Below, piece by piece: positions 1-10,128 of a stretch of 64,000 bases of DNA. Source of the DNA: Diphasiastrum complanatum (taxonomy: Eukaryota > Streptophyta > Lycopodiopsida > Lycopodiales > Lycopodiaceae); the NCBI GenBank assembly GCA_029204225.1, contig MU832256.1, forward strand, positions 1 through 64,000. Reading direction: 5' to 3'. Under the pieces are notes generated by a model. The model was given only the letters and a program-made list of their open reading frames with translations, had not been told where the DNA came from and made no database searches. The position numbers were made by a program, and so were the translations under genes. Within the stretch, counting starts at the first letter, position 1. The number at the start of each line of letters is the position of its first letter.

Positions 1-417
1 AAATTTTAACTCGACATCATGGTGCATCCAATTTTCTATATCTTTTGAAAGGTACTGCTATACAATATTTAACATTGCGAAATAAGCAGAAGCTTCTATG
101 ATTTCATAACATGATGTGCGTCCAATTTTAAATAGCAATAAAAGTTCCTAACTTTAGCTATTCAAGTTTTTCCTTTTTTTTTCTCATAAACCAAATGTTG
201 GATTTGGAATTAGAGGAACATAATTTGTTGCAACAGATTATAATCTGTCAAAAACAATGTTTTTGAGACTTGTGAATGCTAAAGATGACTCCACTTAAAA
301 AACATAAGCAAATGAGTTATTTTGCAAGCCATTACACACATGATTTTAAGGCCATAAACAACTATATGGGCCCTTTGGAGCCACAATATAGAACATAACA
401 TTAGGGTACTTGGACCT
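1..417. other. AT-rich intergenic DNA
   Basis: No open reading frame, RNA gene or repeat structure that I can support. The sequence is AT-rich and ends at the TGTTAG start of the TRIM element. Confidence 0.6.
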
Positions 418-447
418 TGTTAGAAATCCATAAATCATAATATGGAT

Positions 448-523
448 GGACATACTAGGATTCGAATCCGAGAACCTCCCTCATACCGGATGGGATGATG
501 CTCTACCACTGAGCTATCCGCCC
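448..523 (-). other. tRNA-like sequence in TRIM LTR copy 1
   Basis: The minus strand reads GGGCGGATAGCTCAGTGG at the start and ends in a T-arm followed by the acceptor 3' strand. The A box (TAGCTCAGTGGTAGAGC) and the B box (GATTCGAATCC) are both present. Compared with the copy at 712-783 it has small insertions in the anticodon arm and T-arm, so it folds less well. It lies on the sense strand of the LTR. A functional tRNA is unlikely; a pol III promoter or a tRNA-derived LTR segment is the better reading. Confidence 0.6.
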
Positions 524-668
524 TGTTTGATAGTTCTCTCTAGAGTGTCGATTGATATTCCAACAACCCCCCTCAAGCCACACTTGGTTGGAGTCCTAGC
601 TGTCACCTGCCCCACAACTTGGGCCACCTAACCATGGCTTTGACACCATGAACTGTTAGGTCTAACTT

Positions 669-681
669 GGCTCTGATACCA
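669..681 (-). promoter_or_regulatory. primer-binding site (tRNA-iMet) of TRIM
   Basis: The minus strand reads TGGTATCAGAGCC immediately after the LTR end CTAACA. This is the standard plant LTR-retrotransposon primer-binding site and it sets the element's orientation. Confidence 0.8.
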
Positions 682-711
682 TGTTAGAAATCCATAAATC
701 ATAATATGGAT

Positions 712-783
712 GGACAGACTAGGATTCGAACCCAGGACCTCCCTCATACCGGATGGGATGCTCTACCACTGAGCTATCCGCCC
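712..783 (-). other. tRNA-like sequence in TRIM LTR copy 2
   Basis: This 72-nt stretch makes a near-complete cloverleaf. The acceptor GGGCGGA pairs with TCTGTCC in 7 pairs (two G-U). The D-stem GCTC/GAGC is perfect. The T-stem CTGGG/CCTAG encloses the loop TTCGAAT. The anticodon stem TCCCA/TGAGG has one mismatch and encloses the loop TCCGGTA; the nominal anticodon would be CGG, but the universal U33 is replaced by C. The A and B boxes look like those of nuclear tRNA-Cys or tRNA-Ala class genes. Because it sits inside an LTR and is repeated in the partner LTR, I treat it as part of the element rather than a tRNA gene. Confidence 0.6.
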
Positions 784-860
784 TGTTTGATAGTTCTCTC
801 TAGAGTGTGGATTGATATTCCAACACCCCCCCTCAAGCCACACTTGGTTGGGGTCCTACA

Positions 861-1252
861 TTTAATATGGTAGAAGATTTTCTTACTATTGAGCAGCCGG
901 AAGGGCATGTATGCGAGGGGTGCATACTTGGAAAGTTTCAAAGGAAACCTTTTCCAATTGATGGAACTATAAGGGTTCTTGATAAATTTGATTTGGTTCA
1001 TAGTGATGTTTGTGGTCCAATGAGGACCGAATCCATTGGAAAGTGCATCTATTTTGTGACTTTTATTGATGACTTTTCCCGTTTTACATGGATCTATCCT
1101 ATGAAGGCTAAATTGGAAGTTTTTCAACATTTCAAAGATTTTCTAGCAATAGTGGAAAATCAGTTTGGGCCTTGTTTGAAGACCCTACACACCGATCGAG
1201 GAGGGGAATACATTAAGAATACGTTCGGTGCATTTCTTAATGTATTTCTTAT
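861..1252 (+). pseudogene. displaced copia integrase fragment
   Basis: This segment is nearly identical to 2588-2975 of the copia element downstream. It encodes the end of the pre-integrase zinc region (CEGCILGKFQRKPFP) and the first part of the integrase core, with the D of DVCGPM and the second D of LHTDRGGEYI. It starts right at the TRIM LTR end, sharing the bases ACA with the copia sequence at the junction, and it stops where LTR sequence begins near 1253. It is therefore a duplicated internal piece fused to the element's own LTR, by template switching or illegitimate recombination. It is not functional. Confidence 0.85.
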
Positions 1253-1448
1253 TTGGCCACATCCAGGTAGAGGATCCTCATTGTGTATTCCATTTTAACA
1301 GTTTGGCTAAGCATTGCTCTCCATTGCTCTTGTTGTTGTTTTCTCTCTCTCTCTCTCTTAAAGTTGGGCGCCCAGCCTCTTCTCTCTTGTTTTCTGTGGA
1401 GATTGATTGATAACTAGATCTTGGTGACTTGACTCTTGCTTTCCTACA
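1253..1448 (+). repeat. 5' LTR, truncated (copia 1)
   Basis: It matches the last part of the 3' LTR from the GGCCACATCCAGG motif to the terminal CCTACA. It includes a CT-rich tract and the GTTGGGCGCCCAGCC palindrome. The first 250 bp or so of the LTR are replaced by an integrase fragment. Confidence 0.85.
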
Positions 1449-1460
1449 TGGTATCAGAGC
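1449..1460 (+). promoter_or_regulatory. primer-binding site (tRNA-iMet), copia 1
   Basis: TGGTATCAGAGC directly follows the LTR end CCTACA. It is complementary to the 3' end of initiator tRNA-Met. Confidence 0.85.
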
Positions 1461-2165
1461 TACCGGATCTGCAGCAAGCTTGTTTGTTGGCGCCCTACCA
1501 GAAGAGGAGCTTCTCTGCTTTTTGGTGTGAAATTTCAACATCTTGTTGATCTTTTCAAGTGGAGTTTGGATCAGCTTTTTTGTCTCTTTTCAGGTTGAAG
1601 GAGGGCGGCCATCAGAGATCTTGGAGGAGCAATTTTTGGCACCCAAAAATCAGAATCTCAAATCTGATTTTTATGCAACCAGTTTTTGGCAAGTTTTGTT
1701 TGGAGGAGGGCGCCCAAAAATCTGCTACTGATTTTTGGTTGTGGTGTCTCCTTATCTTGCTGTTTTTGTTTTCAAGTTTGCATTTGTGTAGGAGGGCGCC
1801 CAAAATTCAGCAAACCCTATTCAGGGTTAGGTCAACTGGTGGCTGGAAATATGCACATTCTCAGCAAGTAGTAGGGCGCTTTCAACAGCCATATTGGAGT
1901 GTGTGTTGATCACACTATTTGGCTTCCTAATTGGGTTTTGATGTAGGCTTCAATCGAAGCTAACCTAATTTTCAAGAAGCTGGTTTTTTTGTGCAGAAAG
2001 ACAGCCATCTATCCATTATCTTTTAGGCACTTTGGTTGCAGATTGAAAGACATCTTGTGCTCCTACTTTTAGCTCTTTGTTTGCTGCAAATTTTTGAGTA
2101 GATTTGGTTGTGGAAAGGCTCTCTTTCCTATCTACTACAAGCTGAAATTTTGTATCGGTTCTTTG

Positions 2166-2573
2166 TTTAGTGAAGATCGGTTGGATGGCACAAACTACTC
2201 CCTGTGGAGTTACATGATGAAGAATCTTCTCATAGCGAAAGGGTTGTGGGATTTGGTCAATGGTTTGCCTAATGGTGAAGAAAAGTACATTAAGAATGTG
2301 CTTTATGTTCCGGGAATCAAGAAGAATCTTCTTTCGGTTTCAACTATGTTGAAGCAAGGACTAGTTGGTGAGTTCAAAGAAGATGAGTGGCTTGTCAAGG
2401 ATCCTAAAAGATCACTCTTGATTATTGTTTCGGGAACGATGCATGCTGGCTTATTCATTATGGATACCTATGACGAATTCCCTCTACATGTCTTGTTGCT
2501 TCTACATCACAATTATTGGAGTTGGCTGAATTGTGGCACGCAAGGTTTGGGCATCTCAACTTTGCAAGTTTGA
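2166..2573 (+). pseudogene. copia gag N-terminus fused to protease C-terminus
   Basis: The reading frame starts with the gag motif LDGTNYSLWSYMMKNLL (UBN2/DUF4219-like start of copia Gag). After LVNGLPNGEE it jumps to the conserved end of copia protease, KNVLYVPGIKKNLLSVS. The rest of gag, the CCHC knuckle and the DSG protease active site are missing, so an in-frame internal deletion has removed several hundred codons. The frame then shifts into the pre-integrase region. It is non-functional as Gag or protease. Confidence 0.8.
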
Positions 2574-3330
2574 AGAAGCTGAAGACATTTAATATGGTAG
2601 AAGATTTTCCTACTATTGAGCAGCCGGAAGGGCATGTATGCGAGGGGTGCATACTTGGAAAGTTTCAAAGGAAACCTTTTCCAATTGATGTAACTATAAG
2701 GGTTCTTGATAGATTTGATTTGGTTCATGGTGATGTTTGTGGTCCAATGAGGACCGAATCCATTGGAAAGTGCATCTATTTTGTGACTTTTATTGATGAC
2801 TTTTCCCGTTTTACATAGATCTATCCTATGAAGGCTAAATCGGAAGTTTTTCAACGTTTCAAAGATTTTCTAGCAATGGTGGAAAATCAGTTTGGGCATT
2901 CTTTCAAGACCCTACGCACCGATCGAGGAGGGGAATACATTAAGAATATGTTCGGTGCATTTCTTCGAGAAAAGGGAATTCTACATCAAATGACAACTCC
3001 CTATACGCCTCAACAAAATGGTGTTGCCGAGCAAAAGAATCGCACACTTATGGAGATGGCACGTTGCATGCTCAAAGCAAAGGGGCTGCCTCACAACTTT
3101 TGGGATGAAGCAGTTATCACGGCAGCATACATAAGCAATCGTTGTCCTACTTAAGCATTGAAAGTATTAACTCCTTATGAAGTTTGGTATGGAAAGAAGC
3201 CTACAATCTCTCACTTTCGCATTTTTGGTTGTACGGCTTATGCTTTTGTTCCAAATAAACTTCGTACAAAGCTTGAGGATAAAGGAGTTAAATGCATTTT
3301 TGTTGGCTATAGTATAGGCTGTTCAATTTG
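2516..3330 (+). pseudogene. copia pre-integrase and integrase
   Basis: The gag-pre-integrase zinc motif is visible (WHARFGHLN ... CEGCILGK, an HHCC binding site). The integrase core follows with D (HGDVCGPM), D (LRTDRGGEYI) and E in the TPQQNGVAEQKNRT block, then the [14 protein letters not shown] segment. Stop codons interrupt it at about 2816 (TAG, expected W), about 3152 and about 3330. In an active element this enzyme inserts the cDNA copy into the genome in the nucleus. Confidence 0.88.
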
Positions 3331-5290
3331 AGCATTAACAAGATTATTGTTAGTCGTGATGTGCATTTTGATGAAAAGAATTCATTGGATGTGGCCCCAA
3401 CTCATTTCTTGAAGGGGGACAGCCCACATAGTGTGAATGTTGAAGTTTTTCCAGATTTGGTACCATCTTCCATTGCTGGAGATAAGGGGCAGCAATCAAC
3501 CAGTTACGACCTGCCCAACACCTCATCAAGTTTAGAGCCTAATGTTCATCAAGAACCGCCCGTTGTTGCTCAAAATCAGCCTGCAGGAACTGTCGGACAG
3601 CAAGGACCAGTTTTGGAAGATCTTGGACAGCCAAGTGCGGTGTCGGAGGATCTTGGACAGCAAATTGTAAGAAGAGACATGGCTGTTGGACAGCCCAAAA
3701 CAGTCCCACGATGGCTGTTGTCGACTTTGCGGGATTCAGTGGACTATGCTGATTTTTCAGATTTTGCTCTTACATCTCATGGAGATGTTGCGGAAGAACT
3801 TGTTTTCTATGAGCAGGCCAAGGGAGGAAAATGTTGGGAGGATGCGATGCAAGATGAGTATGACTCACTTATGAAGAACCAAATTTGGGTTCTTGTTGAT
3901 CTTCCTCATGGGAAGAAGGCAATTGGTTCTAAATGGCTATACAAAATCAAGTATAAGGCAGATGGTACCATTGAAAGGTACAAGGCAAGGCTCGTTGCCA
4001 AAGGCTATGCTTAGCAAAAGGGGATTGATTATGAGGAGACTTTCTCTCCTACTGCTCGGATGGCTACCGTGAGAGTAGTAACCTCTTTGGCTGCCCATTT
4101 TGGTTGGCGTTTGCGGCAACTTGACATAAATACAACATTTCTCAATGGTGATCTCAATGAGGAATTGTACCTTCAACAACCTGCTGGTTTTTTGGTTGAA
4201 GGCCAAGAAGATAAAGTTTGTCTTCTCAAGAAGGCACTTTATGGACTGAAGCAAGCTCCGAGGATGTGGTATCAAAAGATACATGCCTACTTTTGTGAGC
4301 CAGGGTTTACTAATAGTCCTAGCGAATCTACTCTTTATGTCAAGCATACTCAGATTATATCATCATTATTTTGCTTTATGTTGATGATATTATTATTACG
4401 GGAAGTAATGAGCAGCAGATTGATGCCGTAATACTTGATCTTGGTATGGTTTTTGAAACCTCAGATTTAGGCTTATTGCACTTTTATCTTGGTCTTGAAT
4501 TTGTACAAGAAGGGGCTGGAATTTTCATCTCTCAAGAACGCTACATTGGGCAGATTTTGAAGCGGTTCATGATGGAAGATTGCAAGCCGGTTGCTACACC
4601 TATGGAGACAGGTCTTAAATTAAGTAGTCAAGGTGATGGTGAATCATTTGACACTACTTTATATTGTCAAGGTATTGGCTGTCTCATTTACCTATGTAAT
4701 TCAAGACTGGACATTTCTTATAGTGTCTCACTCATGAGTGCATGCCCCGATGACATCACATTGGAAAGCGTTGAAGAGGATCTTTCAATATCTTCAAGGA
4801 ACAAGAAGTCCTGGACTGGTTTTTCCTGCTTGTGATGATGCATGTTTGGTTGGTTTTAGTGACTCGGATTGGGGTGGAGATCAAGACGCCTACAAGTGGA
4901 CATTGCTTTTTCTATGAAAATTCTGCAATTTCTTGGTCAAGTAAAAAGCAGCCCACTGTTGCTACTTCTTCTAGTGAGGCAGAATATAGAGCGATATTTT
5001 CAGCCACAACAGAGTGTTTATGGCTGAAAAGACTACTTGTTGACATGAAGTTTGGCGAGCCCTCAGCCACTCTTATCTTGAGTGATAGTCAAAGTGCTAT
5101 TGGCATTGCACGGAATCCTGTTTTTCATGCGAGGACGAAGCACATCGAGATCCATTATCACTTTGTTTAGGAGAGACTTCATGATGGTGACATTTTACTT
5201 GAATATTGTCCTACGGAGGATAATATTGCGGACCTCTTCACTAAGGCATTGCCTAGGGTCAGATTTGAAGCTTTATGCAAAGCTTTAAAT
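3328..5290 (+). pseudogene. copia reverse transcriptase and RNase H
   Basis: The RT begins with the conserved KCWEDAMQDEYDSLMKNQIW block, followed by GSKWLYKIKYKADGTIERYKA, QLDINTTFLNGDL (usually DVKTAFLNG), KKALYGLKQAPRMW and the catalytic YVDDIIITGS near 4371. RNase H is recognised by SSSEAEYRA, DSQSAIGIARNPVFH and TKHIEIHYHFV. Breaks are a stop at about 4012, a frameshift just before YVDD, a frameshift or deletion near 4740-4835 that removes part of the RT-RNase H link, and a stop at about 5168. A proline/glutamine-rich linker with GQP repeats (about 3580-3710) separates integrase from RT. Confidence 0.88.
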
Positions 5291-5357
5291 TTGATACCAC
5301 GTGTTGGTTTTGTTACATAATGAAGATTTCAATTTTTGCATTGTCATTTAAGAAGGG

Positions 5358-5806
5358 TGTTAGAAATAAATGACTATGCTAAAGTTAATCCATAGGTTAC
5401 TTTGACCCAAAAGGTCGAGATTTGTGTAACCAAGGGTATTTAGTTATTTAGGCCATCTTAAGTTTGTCTTAAGTTCGGTTGGACCCAATTTTGGTCATGT
5501 ACTAACTCGTGGGTCCTTAGGGGTCTAATTTTGTTTAGGGGCCCTATCCTAAATTTTGGGGGAGCCCTACATTAAGTAAGTGCTTAACCTTAGGGTTTGG
5601 TGGCATTTGGCCACATCCAGGTAGAGTACTTAGATGCTCATTGTGTATTCCATTTTAACAGTTTGGCTAAGCATTGCTCTCCATTGCTCTTGTTGTTGTT
5701 TTTTCTCTCTCTCTCTTAGAGTTGGGCGCCCAGCCTCTTCTCTCTTGTTTTCTGTGGAGATTGATTGATAACTAGATCTTGGTGACTTGACTCTTGCTTT
5801 CCTACA
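5358..5806 (+). repeat. 3' LTR (copia 1)
   Basis: A 449-bp LTR that starts TGTTAG and ends CCTACA, preceded by the purine tract AGAAGGG. It contains the same CT-rich tract and GGGCGCCC palindrome as the 5' copy. Confidence 0.88.
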
Positions 5807-7309
5807 GACCTAAGGACTCTTGCAACTAACTAAACGTCACTTGGAACCCCTTATAATTTGCACCCTAAGTAGTTAAGAGAACTTAGCATGTAGATTTGTG
5901 CTATAGGTACCAGACTCTCCTAAAGAGGAACATTCTAGAACATATCTCTATGCACCTAAAAGGTCCCTAATTATAATAAACAGACATTGTGTCTTGACTC
6001 TTCTCATTCAATCAATTGATAAACGCTAGTTTTTTGAGAATTCTCTGTAGGAGACAGTTGTGAGAAGCTCTAGCATTGTTACTTTGATTAAGAATATCTA
6101 AACAAGCACATTATGGTTGAATTGAAATCACTACAAGAGATGAATAGTTGTGTTCCATTTTGTTGTCTATTGCACTATTCTAACTATGGATGATCTTGCT
6201 TGGATTTGATCATAACTTGGTGTCAAAGCACTTTCTAGGACTAGGAGGAAAAAAAATTTAGTACAAAGAGCACATTTTCCAACTTGATGGCCAGATTTCC
6301 AACTCGAAGAAATAAAAGCAACGTATATACACAAACTTTGGTCCATCGCTAGCCTTCCACAAGCTTCAAATCTTAATTCGTTTTCTAGTTTTCTATGCAG
6401 GTCCAAAACAAAATGGTTACATGCTCTATGAATCAATTTTGGAAAACTGGCAAAGCAATCCCTGGATTCTCGTTCAAATTCATTTTGTTCCAACTTCTCC
6501 TGTCTTCTTCTTCTCCTACACTTAGCAAAAACATCTTTTTGTTCATTGTTTTCTTCCTTGTTGGTCTCCTTCACCTACACTAAAAAATGATGTTCTATAT
6601 ACACTCTTTTCCATATATCTTTCAAGCCACTACTCCATTGTTACCTTTGTATGCAATTTAATGTGCCTCTTTGTGGCTCTCTCTTGCTAACTTGTTCTTG
6701 TTATACTTGTCATCAATGTCTTTTATGTTCATTGCTTCAATTAAAATGCAAAAACTTTTCGATAACAAATTTATTCAAAGTTGGCATCTTATGCCCGACT
6801 AAAAAAAAAGTGAAAATAGGAAGAGAGGAGAATTTCAAATTACTGTAGGCTTATCTTAGAAATCATTCGCTTTCTCCCATGTCACCAAATCCTACTGTAG
6901 ATTTATCATGGCAATAGTCACCCATGATAGGTTCGTATTAAATGTCAAGATCCGTTCTTGGTTCCTCCATTTAGCTCGGCATCAACATATATAAGCTATA
7001 TACAGTTCAAATATGGCTTCTTTTCATTTACCAACATATATGCAAAATCGTCATGCATATGTATGCCTTGTTTACAATATGCATGTTCACATCTTTCGAT
7101 TTTAAAATTTTGTCGAACATTGAAGACGATATTTTTACCATCAGGGGACTTTTGGTACACGAATTTAAGGCTATAGCCTATGATGGATTGTCTATGTTGG
7201 CACCTGCATTAGAAATAGCCCCACATACTTGGCCACTAGCACTCCCACAACCTCTAAATTTCATTCAGGTTCCTATAACACACTTTGAAATGGGATTCAA
7301 TAGCTTAGT
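5807..7309. other. non-coding DNA, possible exon scrap at its right end
   Basis: No recognisable element. A plus-strand frame near 7129-7309 (including VHEFKAIAYDGLSMLAPALE) would continue across the gypsy insertion into 17931-18010 if the insertion were excised, ending near a GTAAGT. That hints that the gypsy element landed in old coding sequence, but I cannot identify the product. Confidence 0.35.
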
Positions 7310-7790
7310 TGTCACAAGCAAGTCTCTCCAAGCTCGTGAATCCTAGAAGGCCGGTGTGTAGAATGAACCTCCTAACCATAGGCACCCCCCTCCTTGAGTC
7401 CTTCTATCTGCTATTCCCGTCAACTGGCACATGGCATCCACCTGTGGGTGATCAGTCCACTTGGCATGCCTGGCCCTTGTGACCTGTGAATACTGAGTGA
7501 CTCATAGGGTACCACCCCCGTGCCCCGCCAAAGACCTGTGACCCTCTTGGTCACCCCAACTACTTGTCGGCTAGCATCTCGTCATTGATAGCTAAGGTCC
7601 CGACGGTCAAGACACACCGCATCTGCGACAGTTTGTCAGACGGCCACACCGGATCACTGCTTGTGACGCACCGGTCCCTACTTGGGACAGATGTCCTCGT
7701 CGGTCACCGACCCTTGCCAATACTAGGCCTCAGGCCTTTTGGTAACCGGCCGTGCCGAGGTCGTGATAGAGTCGTAACTGGACTCTAGCA
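7310..7790 (-). repeat. 3' LTR of outer gypsy
   Basis: A 481-bp repeat that matches 17474-17930 apart from small indels, with GC content well above the surroundings. The purine tract lies immediately outside its high-coordinate end. Confidence 0.88.
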
Positions 7791-7906
7791 ATCCTTCCCT
7801 CCTCCGGCAAGTCATCCGTCCTCGAGGACAAACTCTGGGTAAGACTTTCGCAACACCTGTTGCCTCTCCCAGGTAGCATCTGACAACGGATGCCCTTTCC
7901 AAGTTA

Positions 7907-9255
7907 CTAGATACTCTTGAAAGAGACGATTCCGCAATCGTCGCTCCCTTCAATTCTAGGATTCTGTCTGGGCCATAACCTGTGATGTCTTTCTTCCTCA
8001 AGAGACACTAGACCTTCCACCAGGCTACCGCCATCGTGCAAACATTTCTTCAGTTTGCTAACATGGAATACTGGATGCACCTTGCATCCCACAGGTAGTT
8101 GTAGCTTATAAGCTACTTGGCTCGCCTTCTTAATAATCAACCATGGTCCACAATACTAGGAGATAACTTGGCGCACTTTCCTATGCGTAGCACCTTCGAC
8201 TTCGAAGGGACTAGTAAATACACCCAATCTCCATTCTCAAATTCCCGATAGGTACGGTTCTCACGAGCATAACTCTCTGCCCTAGCTACAGCCTTGGACA
8301 AGTTATCTCATGCCAACTCTAGCTTCTGCTGCATCTGAGCCAAAAACTCTATAGCACTAGGTACCCTATGCGGAATCCCTATGATTGCAGGACTCAGTGG
8401 CCTGAAACCATAATTGAGCTCAAATGGACTCAATCCAGTGGACACATGTCTCTTATCATTGTACGCGAACTCCAATAGCGGTAAATGCTTTACCCAGTCT
8501 GTTTGCGTACTACTAACATATGCCCTAAGCATATCTTCCAAGATCTGATTCACTCGCTATGTCTGACCATCCGTCTAAGGATGCTCAGAGCTACTCATCC
8601 GCAGCTGTGTTCCCAGCTTGGCGAACACCTCAATCCAGAAATTTCCCGTAAACTTGGGATCCATGTCAGAAACAATGAACTTCGGAAGACCATGTAACCT
8701 GACAATATTCTGAATAAACAACTCAACCACTTGCGGAGCTATGACCTTCTTGGTCGTTGCAATGAAATGAGCCATCTTGGAAAACCTGTCTACCACTACC
8801 ATAACGGAATTGAATCCCTTTTGGGTCTTGGGTAGCCCAACAATAAAATCCATAGAGATGCTTTCCCACCTTCCTGTAGGTATCTCAAGTGGATGTAGCA
8901 AGCCCGGAGGACTTACTCTTTCGGCCTTGTTTACTTGACAAGCCGTGCAACGCTGGGCGTACTCTCTTACATCCCGCTGCAATCGTGGCCAGAAATAATG
9001 CCTTCTTAAAAGCTCACTAGTCTTATCAATACCAAGGTGCCCTGCGCAAGGACTATCATGGCATTCATGAAGTATCTTACGATAAAGATCCTTAACGTCT
9101 AACACGAAAACTCTTCCATTTCTCAATAACATACCATCCTTCACGGTGTATGTTAGATATGTACTGGTGTGGGCCTCTACGGAAGCAACAGCCTTGACTG
9201 ACTCTTCTGTTTGGTCAACTACCTTGTGCGCATTGAAGGCCACACACGCTGACAA
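7907..9255 (-). pseudogene. gypsy integrase and decayed chromodomain region
   Basis: The HHCC zinc-binding domain is clear (HECHDSPCAGHLG ... CTACQVNKAE). The core has D in SMDFIVGLPK and D in IVSDMDPKFTGNFW; the glutamate region follows in STGLSPFELNYGFRP. Nonsense codons occur near 8577 (after SSSEHP) and near 8554 and 8308. The C-terminal part (8140-7907) keeps KASQVAYKLQLP and HPVFHVSKLKKC, the gypsy integrase tail before the chromodomain; the chromodomain itself is not intact. The RT that should precede it is deleted. Confidence 0.85.
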
Positions 9256-9319
9256 TGCGGGTCATTTTCTTGAGCCTTCTTAATCTCCTCCATGAGACCA
9301 CTGTCAACCACAGTAAAGC

Positions 9320-9637
9320 TCATCTGATGCAGTATACAAGATAGTCCATCAGTGACCAGATTTTCCTTCCCTCTTCGGAAGCGAATTTACCATCTGGCAT
9401 CTCAACAGTATACCGGTAATCAGATGGAACAGTAGCTAAGCGAAACTTCCTCACAGCGGGGGAATTGATAATATTATGCGAGGAACCGGTGTCAAACAAG
9501 ACGAGCACGTCATGACCTTCCAGCTTCCCCCTCATGCGTATCAGTGCACTATCAGGAAACTGATAAGCTCCACACGCCTTGGTGGACAAATAACAAACTG
9601 GTGCCTTTGGAACAAGCCGCCGCACCGAAATAGTCAT
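9320..9637 (-). pseudogene. gypsy aspartic protease (partial)
   Basis: The motif LVLFDTGSSHNIINSP carries the DTGS-type active site of a retropepsin. The upstream codons continue on the other side of the nested element: SDNKD at about 15576-15590 joins DTHRV near 9654, so protease and gag were one polyprotein before the insertion. The frame ends after the protease and leads into integrase without RT. Confidence 0.8.
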
Positions 9638-9654
9638 GACACGATGAGTGTCCT

Positions 9655-10101
9655 TATTACAATCCTACTTACTACAAACCTCCAGGGGCCAGTTAACCAC
9701 AAGAGACCGAACGAATCATGTTCCACCCCGCCGTAGGACCTAATCCGGGTCCACCCATCGTGCCCTGGCCTGTGACCGTATCAAGCTGGATCCGACCTCC
9801 CTCCTAGACGGCGTCCCATACCACCGCCTAGGCTCTCAGTCATCTCCTGCCTCACGCTAGCAAGCATCCTGGTCGTGCACACGCTCTTCATCCACCTCCT
9901 CCTAGGTAGATAGAATGGATGGTAATTGAGCCTTCCTCCCCTTGTATACCTCCAAAGAGAGAGACTCCAAGCCATGTGCACACCTAAATCATGACACGTG
10001 GCAACCATGCAAGTTCATGAGTCACCGGTCAGGTCTACAGGCCCAGTCATCGTCCAGTCTCAAGTCTGGGTTTGGGACCCAAGGGAGTTGGGTCCCTAAC
10101 A
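9655..10101 (-). repeat. 3' LTR of nested gypsy
   Basis: A 447-bp repeat that matches 15138-15575 from the AACCTCCAGG block to the terminal CCTAACA. The polypurine tract is at 10102-10120 (minus strand). Confidence 0.85.
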
Positions 10102-10128
10102 TTCCCTCTTCCTTAAAAAATTCCTTAT

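Larger units (their letters stand above)
418..860 (-). mobile_element. TRIM-like miniature LTR retrotransposon
   Basis: Two direct copies of a repeat of about 180 bp (418 to about 600, and 682-860) flank an internal segment of only about 80 bp. On the minus strand the 682-860 copy is the 5' LTR: it begins TGTAGG, ends CTAACA, and is followed at once by TGGTATCAGAGCC, the classic plant primer-binding site for initiator tRNA-Met. The short purine-rich stretch near 601-625 could be the polypurine tract. There is no coding capacity, which with LTRs below 200 bp fits a TRIM. No matching target duplication is visible (GACCT on the left, TTTAA on the right), and the right end fuses directly to a copia integrase fragment, so the right flank is rearranged. 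Each LTR contains a tRNA-like sequence, annotated separately. Confidence 0.72.
1253..5806 (+). mobile_element. rearranged Ty1/copia retrotransposon
   Basis: The element has a truncated 5' LTR (1253-1448), a tRNA-iMet primer-binding site at 1449-1460 (TGGTATCAGAGC), an internal region in the copia order gag, protease, integrase, RT, RNase H, a purine tract (AGAAGGG) just before 5358, and a complete 3' LTR (5358-5806, TG...CA). The internal region is about 3.9 kb, short for copia, because gag is joined directly to the end of protease. Several stops and frameshifts make it dead. The LTR copies are still closely similar, so the insertion is not ancient. The 5' target duplication is lost with the missing LTR half. 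Confidence 0.9.

Noticed and set aside
448-783. Functional tRNA genes
   Set aside because: The two copies sit in paired LTRs, one has indels in the anticodon and T arms, and the other has C33 instead of U33. Better explained as part of the TRIM.
6167-6574. 135-codon minus-strand frame
   Set aside because: Lys/Glu-rich start and no family motif, splice logic or neighbour context; likely chance.
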